Positions 34,981-47,639 are shown, numbered from the stretch's first letter. The stretch is 64,000 nt of DNA from Pyrrhosoma nymphula (GCA_963573305.1 OY754332.1:54163559-54227558); one strand, 5' to 3'. Notes: generated by a model from the letters alone, not told the origin. Program-made: numbers and translations.

Positions 34981-35640
34981 CTACTTATCATTCATTTTCT
35001 TCCCTCCAGGTCTTACGATAGTCAGTACTTGACACTTATACAACCACCCAATGCCATTGCGATTTTTTTAAGAAAATGTTCATTGTATATGACGATTATA
35101 AGTCACAATTTAATTATGTGAATATTCTCTGAAAATTTATATTGATCCTTTTTTTAATAAATCATATGCTAAAATACAGGTCATAATTAGTAAGAGATGA
35201 TAATATAATTTTATTTTCCAATCGGTATTTAAGGGTGAGCTTATTCATTATACGTATGTGTGAGGGAAGTTTAGAAAACTTGATTATCTCTTTTAAATCA
35301 TATATTGGTTGCTTATTTGGGGAGATAACCGACGGTGAGGTAATTTGTGCCGTGAAGTATTCGTGTGTATATTGGAAAGGGTAGTGTTATTTAGGGAATG
35401 AATGTGGAAAGGGTGGAGAGTAACCGGATGTCGGAATTAGCCTCCTCTAAACAGAAAAGCGCAGATGGGACTCATCCGATGGTTGAAGTAAATGCACTTG
35501 AAATACACTTCACGCAGTGACCAGCTAGGGATCGGGGTTCTTCTGAAAATATTCATCAATACCGATATTCGATACGAGTCTCTTTGGGATTGGAGGCTAG
35601 TATCCATCCTCTACATCAAACTGATCCCCTGAAACATCAT
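34981..35640. other. No gene seen
   Basis: AT-rich, nothing identified. Confidence 0.3.
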
Positions 35641-36800
35641 ACGTTCTGAGTTACACCATTTCCATGATCCAACGTTGAAAGCAGTCGTTAGGCTCACTTC
35701 GCTCAGCTCGTTCGAATCGTCTGAAGAACCACTCGTGCTCGTCTCGCCGCTGTCGCCGGGAGTATGGAATGCTGGCTGCGGCGGCACCGCAGTCGTTTGG
35801 AAGGCCTACTTGCCCACCCACGGCCCATAGGAGACGTGCAGTGGGCCGTACCGAGGGCCGTTTAACTCGTCCCATTCACTCCTGCGGCCGACCGACACGA
35901 CACAACGGGCGGCGACTCTTCTTGGGCTTTTGCCACGAGGGAGGGGTTGTGTGGTTGGGGACGCCGTGGAAGAAGAAGAGACCCGTGATTATTTTTATTG
36001 CCTCACGCGGGCCGTTTGCCTCGCTTTAACACCGGAGCGGGAGTCCAAAAAAAAAGAAGAACATCTCTCGCCTTTCCCACACACGGAAGGGAGGTACCTC
36101 CCGCGGTCCCCACGGCTGCGCCGATGTCTTCATTTTTTTCTCCCTTCGGCCGCGGGCTCGCAGTTTGCATCTCGTGCCCTTTTCCGTGCCGCCTCCCACT
36201 CGGCCTCCTCCCATTCGCATTTGCATTCTTTCTCTCTTTCTCTCCACACTTGGGTCGTCTCACGAGACTCCTCCACGCCACGCCCATCTCTCTCTCTCTT
36301 TCTCCCCGACCCGCCCAACCGCCCAAAAAAATCCCCTCCGCATGACGCACGTGCATGCGCATCCCTAAAAACTTTTATGAGGACTTTGCCCGGGTGTATG
36401 GTTTTGCTGTGGCTGTAAATTTTTTATTCGTACCCTCTCCTCTCTTTCTCCCTCCCCCTCTCTCTCGCTCGCAACCCTTCCATTCTCCCCCAACCTCTCC
36501 CTCCTTCCGCCGCACCCCTCCTCTCCCCCTCACATCACTTGGGGCCGCACTCCTATATCCGACCCCAGGAGGTGGGGAGAGGGTCCCTCGCAACTCGTAA
36601 CACGTACGAACACAGAGGCGAGCGTGGTAGTTCCCATTGTTTCACGCGCCCTCGGTAGTCAGTAGAGTCCTCTTCTCGGGGTAACATCTTTCATTTTGGA
36701 TCCCATTTGAATGAGACATTCCCCCCCGGCCCTCAGTCGAAGCTGATTGCCCCGCAGGACCGCTCTCGGCCCCGAAGAAGCCGAAATATTTTCAGCCGGG
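35640..36800. other. GC-rich island 6
   Basis: The longest island in the window, with CpG-rich and pyrimidine-rich blocks (36060-36330 and 36430-36560). ACTTTTATGAGGACTTTG lies at about 36370-36387. A + frame from about 35632 reads a serine- and acid-rich stretch (LTSLSSFESSEEP) that stops at 35830; the minus strand has a 74-codon frame over the same bases. Neither is recognisable, and at most one could be real. Confidence 0.4.
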
Positions 36801-36885
36801 TGACTGAGGAATCAGTTGCTTGTCACCAAACTGTGGCATTTCAAGGTTGAAACAATGCCGCAATTTTCTCGCCACAGCCGTCCTC

Positions 36886-37070
36886 GTTGCCAGTGGGGTA
36901 ACTTCATCTCCTCCTAACCCAAAGGTAGTGGGTTCGAGTCCCACCTAGGTGGGTTTTTCTCCTCTTAGAGAATGGTTGTGTGTGTTCGTCTAAACATGTA
37001 TTAAATTGTTCGTAATTGGCATATGCTTTGAGCAATAAAGAAGTAACTATCATTATTAAAACTGGTCATT
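36886..37070 (+). mobile_element. tRNA-derived SINE family C
   Basis: A tRNA-like head with a perfect B box GGTTCGAGTCC (36932-36942), preceded by GCCAGTGGGGTAACTTC in the A-box position, is followed by a non-tRNA body. The body ends at AGCAATAAAGAAGTAACTATC. Only one copy was seen in the window. A genuine tRNA is unlikely because no acceptor-stem pairing is evident. Confidence 0.55.
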
Positions 37071-38750
37071 GATGAAGTTTTAAAGCTAATCGTAATGCAT
37101 TTTGAGGACTTGACGGGTCTTCATATCGATGTACTGCTTAAAATATTTCAGTAAGCATCAATGCTTTTAAGCAGAACTGGCTGCTTTCAATAAAACTATG
37201 CAGAGGACCTCCTTGTATCACGAAATGCTACTATTTACTCGCTTATAGAAATCTTATGAATGAATAGTGGTAAATATGGCCTTAATTTTTAATTTCTAGT
37301 CATTCTTAGAATAACGCTATTACTAGCTAATTATGTTCAGTGGATTCTTTAGCTTTCATGCGAACTATATCACCTCTTTCTTTATTAGAATGGCTCCTTA
37401 TTTAATAAAGTGCATCTCATGCTGAAATATAATATGAATTTTTAGACTAATCGTTACACAGTAGTTGGAGGCCTACTGCAGAATTTTTATTTGCATTGCG
37501 TTCTATAGTAAACGCGATTTCGCTTGCTCATACGAAGGAATGAATTCCCAGCAGCCGCGTTATCGTCTCTGTTTTCGGTCGTAATATGCTAAACATATTT
37601 TGAGATGTACTGCTGTGTTGTATGGAATATTCTGCACAGGAAGCATTTTTTTATGTCCTCCTCCCTGCACTATTTGGAACGGCACTTCTAAGTAAATGGG
37701 TGCAGGGCCCATGGTGCATATTTGAAGACAGCCACTCGCTTATTAATCATTTACCGCATATGTACTGCGCTTTGTGGGACTACGCCACATGGAAATAAAG
37801 CCGCCTTTTCTATTTCATCCTGCCTCGACCTCTTTTTTACGCCGATGGCCCGCTCATCGCCATATCCTTCTCCCTTCTTCCGACCCCGATACCCCTCAGG
37901 GTCGTCCCCACGGCATTCTCTCCCCTTTCCCCGCACTTACGAACCGCTGCGGAGTCACCAGCCTTTCCCACTTTCTGCGTCCTTATGATCCATGTGTGCG
38001 TATTGCGCATCGCCAATTTCTTGTACTGGTGAGACATGATGCTGACTAAGTGTTTTTGTACATGCCTTGCATTATCATTTTCTACGCATTAGTGTTTTAA
38101 AAAGATATGCAGAGTAGCTGTGCATGGTACATGGATAGACACGCTGTCTAATATCAATTCTACATGCATTTCCTTTTGCCAAGAAATCGGTCATTTACAG
38201 TTTCTTCATTTTAACATGGTTTTATATGTTATATATTAAAGTGAACATTATGGTCACTTCAATATTAATCGATTCTATATTTTAGCGTAGAAAACTTGAT
38301 TTAAATATCTCCGAATCCATATATTTATGATGGCAACTTTGATTACATGGAGAGTATCTTGAATATGTGGATGGTAGCATTGGAATACTCTTCAGCTCTG
38401 GTTGATGGAAGCTTTAACTTTCATCACAAATATGCACAACGGCGAGCTCTCATTGGCCTCCTAATGTCACGAATGTGTTTTTACCCCGGATTCACAGGCC
38501 CCTCTTTCGTATTTCTGAGTAGCAAGCTAAATATTCAGTGGGCTATTAGTCAGCCAATGAACTCAAATTCCTAGCCCCTTTGAAATCCCTGGTAAGCTCT
38601 ATGCATAACAGGGCAGAAATGTTAATTAGCCATCATTTTGTTTGTATCGGGATTAAACGCTTAAATTCCTTCTGAAATGGACTCTTAACGAACACTAATA
38701 GATATAATTTTGAGGGTACCGAGACGAGCCACGGTAATATTTTTTTGGAG
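37071..38750. other. Mostly AT-rich, no gene seen
   Basis: A GC-richer pyrimidine-biased block at 37800-38000 has overlapping frames on both strands with no domain. The rest is AT-rich. Confidence 0.3.
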
Positions 38751-38754
38751 TCAC

Positions 38755-38825
38755 CCACAAGTGCACATAAGTGCGATATTTCACTGGGGGTAAATCATTC
38801 GCATTGACCGGGATACTTATAGATC
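38755..38825 (-). mobile_element. SINE family B, copy 4 (fragment)
   Basis: AAGTGCGATATTTCACTGGG, then AAATCATTCGCATTGACCGG, match the junction between head and leading part of the other family B copies. The rest of the tRNA-like head is missing. Confidence 0.55.
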
Positions 38826-39485
38826 TACTCATTTAGAATTTGAGTACTTCTGGAATCACATATCCAGTCATAAAACGAAAATGCAGCCAGTAAAATGATC
38901 CTGTATTCGATAGTTGGTTTTAAATACCTATAATCACTATGGATTTTTAAAGATCACATCTTTACAACTCTCTCCTTTGGGAAAAGTACAGTCATTAAAA
39001 GCGTAGAATTCGGTTCTAAGACCTGCGCAAAAATTATTTTCCTACTCTGTACTATTCATAAAAATATTTTTATACCACCGCTCATTTGTGAATATATTCG
39101 TTCTTACACTTTCTGTTTCCGATACCCCTAGTAATTCCCCCTTGTTAATGTCTCTTCAAATTAATGAACCTTTGTTTTTCTATTGACCAAATCTATCATA
39201 GCATCAACTCTCCTATCAAATATTGGTTTTGTTGTTCAACACATCTATTCTCCCTCTACGACCATAGGTACTGAGCTCACCCGTAAAATATTAGTTCATC
39301 TGCAGAACATCCAATCCAGTGTTGATCATCTCCAACTCCTTCCTTACCCCATAGCTCCTCTTCCATCGTGCAGCTCCTTGAGGCATCTGACTTTCGCTTC
39401 CAATCTCAATGATGGCGAGGAGAACACTATTATTTACCTATCTCATCGTTCGATATTCTATGAATATTGGTTGATTACGTTATGA
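38826..39485. other. No gene seen
   Basis: Short frames only. A pyrimidine-rich part near 39320-39400 could be old LINE antisense sequence but is not diagnostic. Confidence 0.3.
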
Positions 39486-39489
39486 ATGC

Positions 39490-39765
39490 AACCGACAACT
39501 CAGGCCATTTTCATTGCAGGCCTTGTTGGTAAAGGGTGTACCAGGGGCATGGAGAAGGGGGGGGCGGAAAATCTGGCGTCAGCATTAGCTAACTCAGCAC
39601 GCCAAAGTTTCCGCAGTTTAACGTCCCATCCCACGGACAGGGTACTACATTTGAAGTACTCTCTTTATGGCACCCAAATATGGATCTGGATTCAAGTGAA
39701 ATATCCCCGCCACTGCTGTGATATGAATGGGATGTCATTACTCTAGCCATCTCACTAACATCGAT
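39490..39765 (-). mobile_element. SINE family A, copy 4 (antisense)
   Basis: On the minus strand: CAGCAGTGGCGGGGATATTT (after the decayed B box), then the core CTGTCCGTGGGATGGGACGT (about 39621-39640 on the + strand as its complement). A body with the CTGACGCCAGATTTTCC region and a truncated tail follow. The only family A copy on this strand. Confidence 0.65.
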
Positions 39766-42180
39766 GATAGTTTTGCGGACAGGACCGGTTTTAATTTCCC
39801 CAAGGGGAGGGATTATCTTTAGTCTTTCCCGCACAAATCTACCCATTTTCCCCGCATTAATTCTCCCTAAAGCTCATCATACCGCCAGCCTACTCTCATT
39901 TCGGACAACATGCCTTTCCTCTTGCTACCCCTTCCGCACGTACCCAGAAGTCTCCCTTTTCTCACCGTCTTCCGTCTCACATGCTGCTCCCTCTCAATAT
40001 GCCCCCCAACCACTTTCGCAGTCTTCTCCGAATTTTAATCACTAATTTACTTCCCTCCCCCACCATCTGTTGCACTTACTCTCACTCTGCCCTCACTACT
40101 AACAACACCCTCTCCATTTATGTCCAAACGGACATTTGAAGAAAACCTCCTGAGTACAAACACTTTCCAACGGCAATGACCAAATTTACGAACTAATCTA
40201 GCGCTAGTCCCAGTTTAAAGTTTGGTATTATCTTTTTTATCTGCATTTAATTAGTATTAATATGTGGTCTTGGTCATGGGAATACACGATAAGACTGGGA
40301 ATGCTAGGGAAATGATACAACTTAAATTAATATGCCTAAAATGAAGTATGAAAGGAGGGACCGCAAAGAGTAAATATAAACGAAAACATATGTCGTAACC
40401 AGAATATTCCGATTGGAACGCAGGCATAATTGTCATCACTGCCAAAATGAACAACCAACACTGAAGGAACCTGGAAGTCTTACTCTCACATATTTTGTAG
40501 GGTAACATTAGTTGAATCTAATCTGTTTTTTCAAGTGTTTCGCGTTGAACATTTTACATCATTTCTAGTCGTCCTAAACACTCTAGTTTATATTCTGAAT
40601 CTGGTTTTTGCATTAAATACCTATTTCAAGGTTCAATTATGTGCAGCCAGAGGCAACCTTCATCATTTGTTATAACTTATTGTAGAAGGAATGCACTTTT
40701 TTCGCTTATAACTTTTATCATTGCTCAACTGTTAATTTCCTTATCCATCAAAAAGTCCTTCACCATGATTTTGGAGCTTCATAATCTCAGTAGTATTATT
40801 AAAAATACCGGATTTTCAAAATGCTGGGCTAATGTCATTTTCAAATAATAATATCTAATTTCCAGTTTCTTACTATTCAGATCTCTCAATAGTTTCTTTC
40901 ACGTAAAGGTGGCACGTAAGTTTCCATATCTCCTCTAAAAATTTAAAATAATACTAAAAAGTATAACTGATATAATATTTGCGTCGCCTTACTTGCGTAA
41001 CAATTCATGTTTGGCCTCATGGTTCATCGGACAAAAATGCTTGAAATCACATACTCAACTACCTCCTTATGCTGATCTGGTTAGCATATGCCATCGAAAA
41101 CTGTCGGGCTTTGCTCATAAATGTCCCAAAAACGGTACCATGTATTTTGCTAAGTGGTAAGGTTTATACTATTGACAGCAATCTGTTGAGAGAGAGAGGG
41201 CTGCCTTCAAGAACGCAGTTATTAACGATTTTACGCAGCTTAATTTACTCTGCATTTTTCCCCTAAGCGCATTGGAGCTGATTCAATATTTTTCTTAATG
41301 AAATCGTAAATAAGATCTAAAAATGGTTGAACTGGAATTTTTATACCCCCTTCAGATTGTATGCTATCTTTAAAAAAAATACTCTTTTTGATGGTAAAAC
41401 AAAGTTGAATAAAATGCTGTTTCATGAAGCGAGCCAAAGAAGAAAGCAATATTCATACGTTTGTCGGTGGAGATGTATTTTGTATGAGCTGTGCAGAAAG
41501 TGTTGAAAATAATATTTTTAAATTTTTATTAAAAAATATATTTTTCCATTAAATTTCCATTTCTAAGCCTTCATAACAATTTATAGCCAATTGCTGAAGT
41601 GTGTTTTTATATCATACCATTGTATTTGTTCCATTCTCCTCATTTGATTTTTACATTCATGTTTGATCTATTTAATCTTCAAAATACGAAAAACTTTTAC
41701 TAAGTCACCTAACGAGCCTTATAGGTATCATTTATAAAAGCAAATGTTTCCGGTGTAAATTTATGTTATTGGTACGCGTTATTAAATGAATCCATTCTTA
41801 GTATATTTCCTACTTTTATGTTCCCGATCATCATTTCGGCAATCATTTTGATTAACAAGGTGCTCTTACTACTCCTTGATAGTGACAATGATTGTCAAAA
41901 CCACGCTCGGAAATTGGAAAAGTGCGGAAAATGTAATTAACAAATTCATTTTCTCACTTATATTATGCATTCAAGCAAAATCATGGTCTTTGGGCAAATA
42001 TATTTTGTTACTATTATTGTTACTATTATTCAGATGATGCCCTTTCACGACCTCTTGTTTTTATATAATTATCACCATGCGTTTGATCACACCACTGGAT
42101 TCTTCCGTCTAGGTGGTCGGCCTTGCACGGCTGAGACTCACGAATGACATGCACGAAAGAAGCGGTGCTTCAATTTACAA
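39766..42180. other. No gene seen
   Basis: A pyrimidine-rich part (39840-40130) is followed by AT-rich sequence. Short frames only. Nothing repeated. Confidence 0.35.
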
Positions 42181-42477
42181 ATGGAATGCTCATCGCCATT
42201 AGTGATTCATCCCCCTCTTTCCCCTCGCCCTCACAGGGAGCCTAGCCGAGTGGGCCTCACTCCGTCAGCGGGCATGAGGCTGCTGTGACTCGCAGCCGTC
42301 GCCACTCACGCCTCCCCCAGCGTCACGCGACAATGAATTGCTGAGCACGCCCACCGCCCCCAACCCCACCCCCCACCCCTCGCTCCCCCGCCTCCAACAA
42401 GTCGACCGATTCCACGATGCTCAACAAGATGAAGGCCGCCATCCAACTCCTTTGTGTGACGCTTCTCAACGGACCAG
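42180..42477 (+). other. GC-rich island 7, possible promoter and 5' UTR
   Basis: A CpG-rich block leads directly into the candidate signal-peptide exon. A short upstream frame (ATGAATTGCTGA, about 42331-42342) precedes the main ATG. No TATA box is obvious, which is common for island promoters. Confidence 0.4.
42417..42477 (+). CDS. Candidate first coding exon with signal peptide
   Basis: From the ATG at 42417 the frame reads MLNKMKAAIQLLCVTLL and then N-G-P, ending in CCAG directly before GTAAGG (42478-42483), a close match to the splice-donor consensus. A basic start followed by a hydrophobic core is what a cleavable signal peptide looks like. An in-frame second ATG (42429) has an equally good context. 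Such short first exons in front of long introns are typical of insect secreted and cell-surface proteins. The rest of the protein is not identifiable here, so the gene cannot be named. The frame closes soon if the donor is ignored. Chance is possible; RNA evidence would decide. Confidence 0.4.
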
Positions 42478-43860
42478 GTAAGGCATAAAGTCTTTTATAA
42501 TCCCTCGCGCTCATTTCTTTTTCTTTTCTCAGCTTCTCTTATTTGCGAGACTTTGTTCATCAGTTGTCCTCGCGCTCGCGAGCGTTTATTTTGAAAAAAA
42601 AACGGGAGGCAAGTCCTTCCAAGTGAATGTAACACCCTAGGTGGAATTTATGTTCAAGATGGGAGAGACGCTGCATTCGCTGAATTTAATGCCGGAAAGC
42701 AGGAAATGAAAATAGAGGAGATCTTTCCCTAGTTACAGTTCGCGTCGGCAATGAGACCAATAGGTGCACACTGATTTAATGCTTTCTGTATAGAGATACT
42801 CTTATCGTTGGTATCTGAACAATTTCCAGAGGCAAACAATGTGGTATATATGGAGAAGGTATGAAGAAATTACCCTTGCGTATAAATTTAAAGGTTTCCG
42901 GTTCTTATTAGTGGAATTTTAGCATGTTGAAATGGTGAAAAAACTTTATTTCCACACGGTTGTCTAATAATAATCAACCTCAGTTTCAACGTCATTATGA
43001 AGACCATATTTCTCTCACAGTCTGTTCGTCTTTTGTACAAAGTTGTTAGGTGAATGCAAATGGGGGAGGGGCCGGTGGGGGAGGGTGATTTGGGAAGAGG
43101 TGAAATGGTGGGGTTATTCAAAGGGGTGGGGGGCTGAGTGAGATGAGCATCGACATGATCGGTGAAGGTCGCTCATGGTCTAATTCATTTATGAGGGTTG
43201 AAGTGGTGGGAGGAAGTTCAGAAGAAATCTCTAATTGCACTAAAATACAGTTAGTCACCTTTGTTATAAACGTGAAATGGTTGGTTGAAAATCTCTGTTG
43301 CGGCTAGTCTCCGTTGAGTATTTAGCAAAGAGCGACATGCCGGTGTTGGGCATTAGGTTCCTCTTTTGTTCTCCGCATCGAAATTTAAATTTCCTCTACG
43401 TTCTTCCGACGAGAACACCGTTGCAGTCATTGTACGGTAGTACATAAACCCCACATTTGTCTAGAATGTCAAGCTTATATTTTGAATTGAAAAAAGTTTC
43501 TTTATCGTGGCAGGGCTCTAAAAGGATATTTTAAAACATTCCTTTGGGTAGTATTTAAGCTAATTTGTGGACAATATTTCCCAGAATACTGTGTGTTTTA
43601 ATCATTCCATCATTTTATATGCTGACGTACGTAATTCTACACGTGTGTATTTTTTTAATCTATGACAAATGGCGAATTTTTTTTACTCTTATGAGCTTCT
43701 TAATACATGCAAATAGTATAAGATAAGGATATAGGGGAATACGGTGAATTTTTGTCCACTTATGTGCAAATGTAAATACTCGGACTCAAATCAGTAATCT
43801 TAGCGTTGTTTGACATTCTGGATCGATCAGGTTCACGCGTAGCAAAGACGTGTCACACAT
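42478..43860. other. Possible intron, no other feature
   Basis: AT-rich, with a G-rich stretch (43060-43135, runs such as GGGGGAGGGGCCGGTGGGGG) that could form quadruplex structures. No exon-like frame was found. Confidence 0.3.
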
Positions 43861-44510
43861 TTACCCCCTCCTGTGGCGGGAGGTGAGTTATTACCTCTAA
43901 GTAGCGTAGGAAGTTTGGTGAAAATGAGGAATCCTCTTCGATCGCCTCCGTCACCGCTCTATTGCTCTGATACTTGCCCCCAGGCATCGCAGCAGTCTCA
44001 TCATTAAGTGTCGAATACTCATTTCCGAGGGGGATTCCATCCCCGAGATCATGCTCGTAATGAAGCAGTTTTCCCTCCGGAGGGAAACTATCTGAGTCGG
44101 CTGCGGCGCGGCTTCGACGCCACTTTTAAGCCCTTTGACGACCCCAGACAAGGTTTTCGGAGGGCGTCTTGCGGCATGGAGGAGTCTTTCTTTTTGCCGA
44201 GGCGTTGTAATCGTGTGGAGTGGCTTGTGCGTGGCTGATTCACGATGGGGGCGCAGGAAATCCCTTTTCTCCTTCTAGGGGCGAGTGGATTTTCTTGGAG
44301 ACGCGAGAGAGGAGTGTAAGGTGCCGGATCTCTGGGTGCTCGTGTGCTGGGAAAGGCGCGGCTAGGGAGGAGGAGTGATTGAGGCTGAGGGTGATGTGTT
44401 TGGGTGGGTGTGGTTGAGGGGTTGGGGAGGAGGAGGGTCTGATTGCGGGACGGCAACGGTTTCTTACGGGATGACGGAGCTCAAGCGGCAAGAGAATCGA
44501 TCGTCTATTT
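43860..44510. other. GC-rich island 8
   Basis: CpG-rich, with a perfect 18-bp palindrome TTTCCCTCCGGAGGGAAA (44070-44087), a GGGGGATTCCATCCCC hairpin just before it, and a strongly purine-rich right half. Frames of 76-122 codons overlap on both strands; none is recognisable. Confidence 0.4.
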
Positions 44511-45415
44511 AATCGCTTTGGATGGATGCACTCGCGTGCCCATGCTCGAAAAACATTTGCCAGTGGTTGGATGAAGAATGAAAACATTCCACAACTCTAT
44601 GGAAAAACAAGTGTAAATCATCTTTTTTATGCTCTAGGTTTTTTCCCATCACCAGTTTATGGTAAAATTCTAATGCACATGGTTGTTTCATTTGCTTCTC
44701 ATTTATTTGCACTTACTTTGTAATCTTCATTGAAGGCTGGTTGGTGTTACATTATTATTCCGGCTATTTTATGTACTGATTTTCTAACAATTCATGGTTT
44801 TCTACTGTTCTGTAATATTAGAGGGATGCGAAGAAAAACTATCTCTAATCGTATGATTCTCCAGCAGTTCACTGTAAAGAGAACACATTTATTCTATTTA
44901 TAATCAATTGATATTACGATTCGGCTAATCTTTCCCGTGCGAAAACAATTAAGAACCAAGATTCCTCAAGTATGCAGTGATACCAATTGAAATAGAATTT
45001 TAAAAATGAAATACGATTTCAATACAAAATAAATCAGCAATATAATTAAAAATTTTAAATATAACATGACTAAAACGTATTACTACGACCCAGCATTGTA
45101 TTCTACCTCTCTTAAATAATTGATTTGCTGCGTTACAAATTTCTTAACGTTTTTAATGCATGATTTAGAACTTTGCAAAAATATACATCTGAAGCTTCGC
45201 GTACGTTTTTTCGACCCTTTAAGAACCATAGGTTACCGCTCCTATTAATATGCCTAAATTTTACGAGCTGGTATGTGGTTGATGATGACGACTAAAAGGC
45301 AAGTTCCCATCTAAATGGGCTACTTTCTCAGTGGAAAATTACAAAAATTCGCCAATTAAACTAATCGTGACTTGTAAATACCAATGGTAACGATAGTAGA
45401 ATGGCCTTTGGCTAA
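44511..45415. other. No gene seen
   Basis: AT-rich, short frames only. Confidence 0.3.
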
Positions 45416-45780
45416 AAATGTGGTAAGAGATTGACATGGGACGAGAGGTGGGGGAGTTTCTCACTCGGAGTGAGTCGGTGGAAGTCCTTTCTGATTGAGG
45501 GAGAGCAAAGCAGCGTTGGAACTGACACGGCGAAGGTGTGAGAAGAGTGAAGGTCGGAGCAGTCGGAGTGTGATGTCATATCCATCGGATGTACCGAAGT
45601 TTGAAACGTGCCTGCGGGTGATTTTGAGCGTTTAAGCGGAGGCACTGGGGGTGCTGGCGCGGGAACCAACCGGACCGAGAGAAGGGTGACAGCTGGGAGG
45701 AGGAGGGTGACAGCCGGGGCTTCGCGATCCTCAAACCGGCAGTGGATGAAATGGTTTATCGGAGTGATGCTGAGGGAATG
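45416..45780. other. Moderately GC-rich, purine-biased block
   Basis: Contains the repeated word GGGTGACAGC followed by (T/C)GGG at about 45685 and 45708. A 184-codon frame runs from here into the neighbouring SINE and is therefore not credible as one protein. Confidence 0.3.
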
Positions 45781-45840
45781 GATTAGTGTTAAGGAATGGG
45801 TGAGAGGTGCGTTGCGTATGTTAAGGGTGCGGGTTTATTT

Positions 45841-46165
45841 TTCTGATTGGATTGGCGTGGTGACTAAAGGAATGGGGGGCTCTGGTTCGATTCCTGGCAG
45901 TGGCGGAGACTTTTCAATGGATCGCTCCGATCACTTCTCGAGTGCTATTTTGAAAGCATTTCAATTGGGGTATTCCGTCCGTGGGATGGGACGGTTAAAT
46001 GTGTATCCCTTGGCGACTCTCGCTATGAGCAGACCAACGCCAACGCCGAGTTTGTTTCCACCCTTCTTCCGTTCCAGAAACTGCCACTCGCTTACCAACC
46101 TACCCATCTGTTTTAAAAGGTGCAAAGGACCTCAGCTTTCCGTCGCAGACCCAAATAAATAAACA
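45841..46165 (+). mobile_element. SINE family A, copy 3 (near full length)
   Basis: The tRNA-like start TTGGCGTGGTGACTAAAGGA and a near-perfect B box (GGTTCGATTCC, about 45883-45893) are followed by CAGTGGCGGAG. The core CCGTCCGTGGGATGGGACG lies at about 45975-45993, then CAACGCCGAGTTTGTTTCCA. The tail ends in the repeat AAATAAATAAACAAACC. It is the most complete copy and sets the 3' end of the family. Confidence 0.75.
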
Positions 46166-47100
46166 AACCAACCATATTTTATTAGGGCGGGAGGTTAATT
46201 TTTTCAAGCTAGTGATGCCAATATTCCAGTTCATGAATAGGTAATCATAATAACGGAAATTTTGGGCTAGGTGGAGACGAGGTTACCCTATAATGAAAGC
46301 ATAGTCGTTATTCATGATAAAGAGAAGTGTGCGGTACATGTGAAGGAATCAGAGAGAAACAGTGCCTAATGCGAGGGCAGCTGGCTCTAGAAAATTCTTA
46401 CCACCACGGCATGCTTGGAGGCTGATCCCATTATTGTCTCGCATTTTTATCTACTCCTGCATTAAAATTTAAAACACTGATAAATGCATGTAACAGTGAT
46501 TTAAATTTCACAAAACATTAACTAAGTTTTAGGAAACTCAAGTTTTAAGAGCTGTATAGATATTAGATGTATTTGAATGCGAGAACAGATATACATTGGA
46601 AGGATGAGAGGTAAAATAGGTAAATCCTACATGAGTACAATCCTGCTTCAAGCTGAACTACTTATAGAATCCTCATAATAAGTCTTGCAAAGAGTTAACG
46701 CGTAGAATTCGCCACCTTAAGCCTATATTTTTGAATTTAGGCCACGTAATGTGGGGGATTCTGCGAGGGGTATGAAGTAGTTACTAGGTAAATACTACCA
46801 TGGTCAATCGAAAATATAAATAAATTTGTTTTCTGAGTAATCGTTAATGATTTTAGAGAAGCGTAAACGTAGAAATTTAAAACCTATGTTTGTGAAGTTT
46901 ACACTAAATTTCATGCGAAATCCAAGTGTTTTAGATGCTTATATAGAAATATGAGGAAATTGTTTCTCATTCATAATGCAATCAATAATGATATAAAAGA
47001 GGAATACAGTCCGCTTATGAGATGGGTGAGAAATATTACGCAATGATGAAAAAAATTAACGCTTAATAATTTCATACAAGAATGGATATATCTTTGATCT
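46166..47100. other. No gene seen
   Basis: AT-rich. Weak internal similarity (GTAAATNCTACATG-like words near 46620 and 46785, ACGTAGAA-like words near 46700 and 46868) hints at an old tandem duplication but is not convincing. Confidence 0.3.
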
Positions 47101-47520
47101 AGAAATTATTTTTCCCAACTCCACTTCCGCACCCATGATCGAATGTGCCAAAGTGGTACATTCCGTTTCTGAGTTTATAAACCAGGCTTTGCATCTGTTT
47201 CCTGCACCCAGGTAATGCTTCCTGTGTCGGTTATCTTATGCCATTGTCCGTGGCTGCACCCGTTAGCCGCGCCCCGGAATTGCTCCTCGCTTCCACGATC
47301 AGCTCCGAACGCGTTTCCTTCACCCAAGGAAATACCTCTATCCTGTGTTCTGCACCCAGGCTCCTTACTCCCTACTTCCGCTCTCGAGTTAATAATAGCG
47401 GTGCCGCACCCGTTTCTTGCACCTAGGTAACACTCTGCTCCCGCACCCTACTTCCGCAACCGAGCTATGTCCCCAGTTTTGATTCCGCGTCCTGCACCCA
47501 GGTAATGCTCACCACTTCGG
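47100..47520 (+). repeat. Degenerate minisatellite with CAGGTAA words
   Basis: Imperfect copies of TTTCCTGCACCCAGGTAATG occur near 47198, 47310 (CTTCACCCAAGGAAATAC), 47355, 47413 (CTTGCACCTAGGTAACAC) and 47492. They are separated by variable CT-rich spacers with CCCGCACCC and ACTTCCGC words. No coding potential. An old, shortened tandem array. Confidence 0.6.
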
Positions 47521-47639
47521 TTCACGAGGTCCATTCCCCTGCCTCCCTCACTGAACTACGGCATGCATTACTTATTAATTATTATGGTAATCTACTGGCT
47601 AAGGTAGATTTCAATAAATATCTACCGGTAAAATTTCTT

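Noticed and set aside
36886..36962. True tRNA gene
   Set aside because: B box is perfect but there is no convincing acceptor stem or anticodon arm, and a SINE-like body follows.
45608..46162. 184-codon frame
   Set aside because: Its second half runs through a SINE in a frame unrelated to any protein.
46600..47050. Old tandem repeat of about 180 bp
   Set aside because: Similarity rests on a few AT-rich words and may be chance; needs a proper self-alignment.
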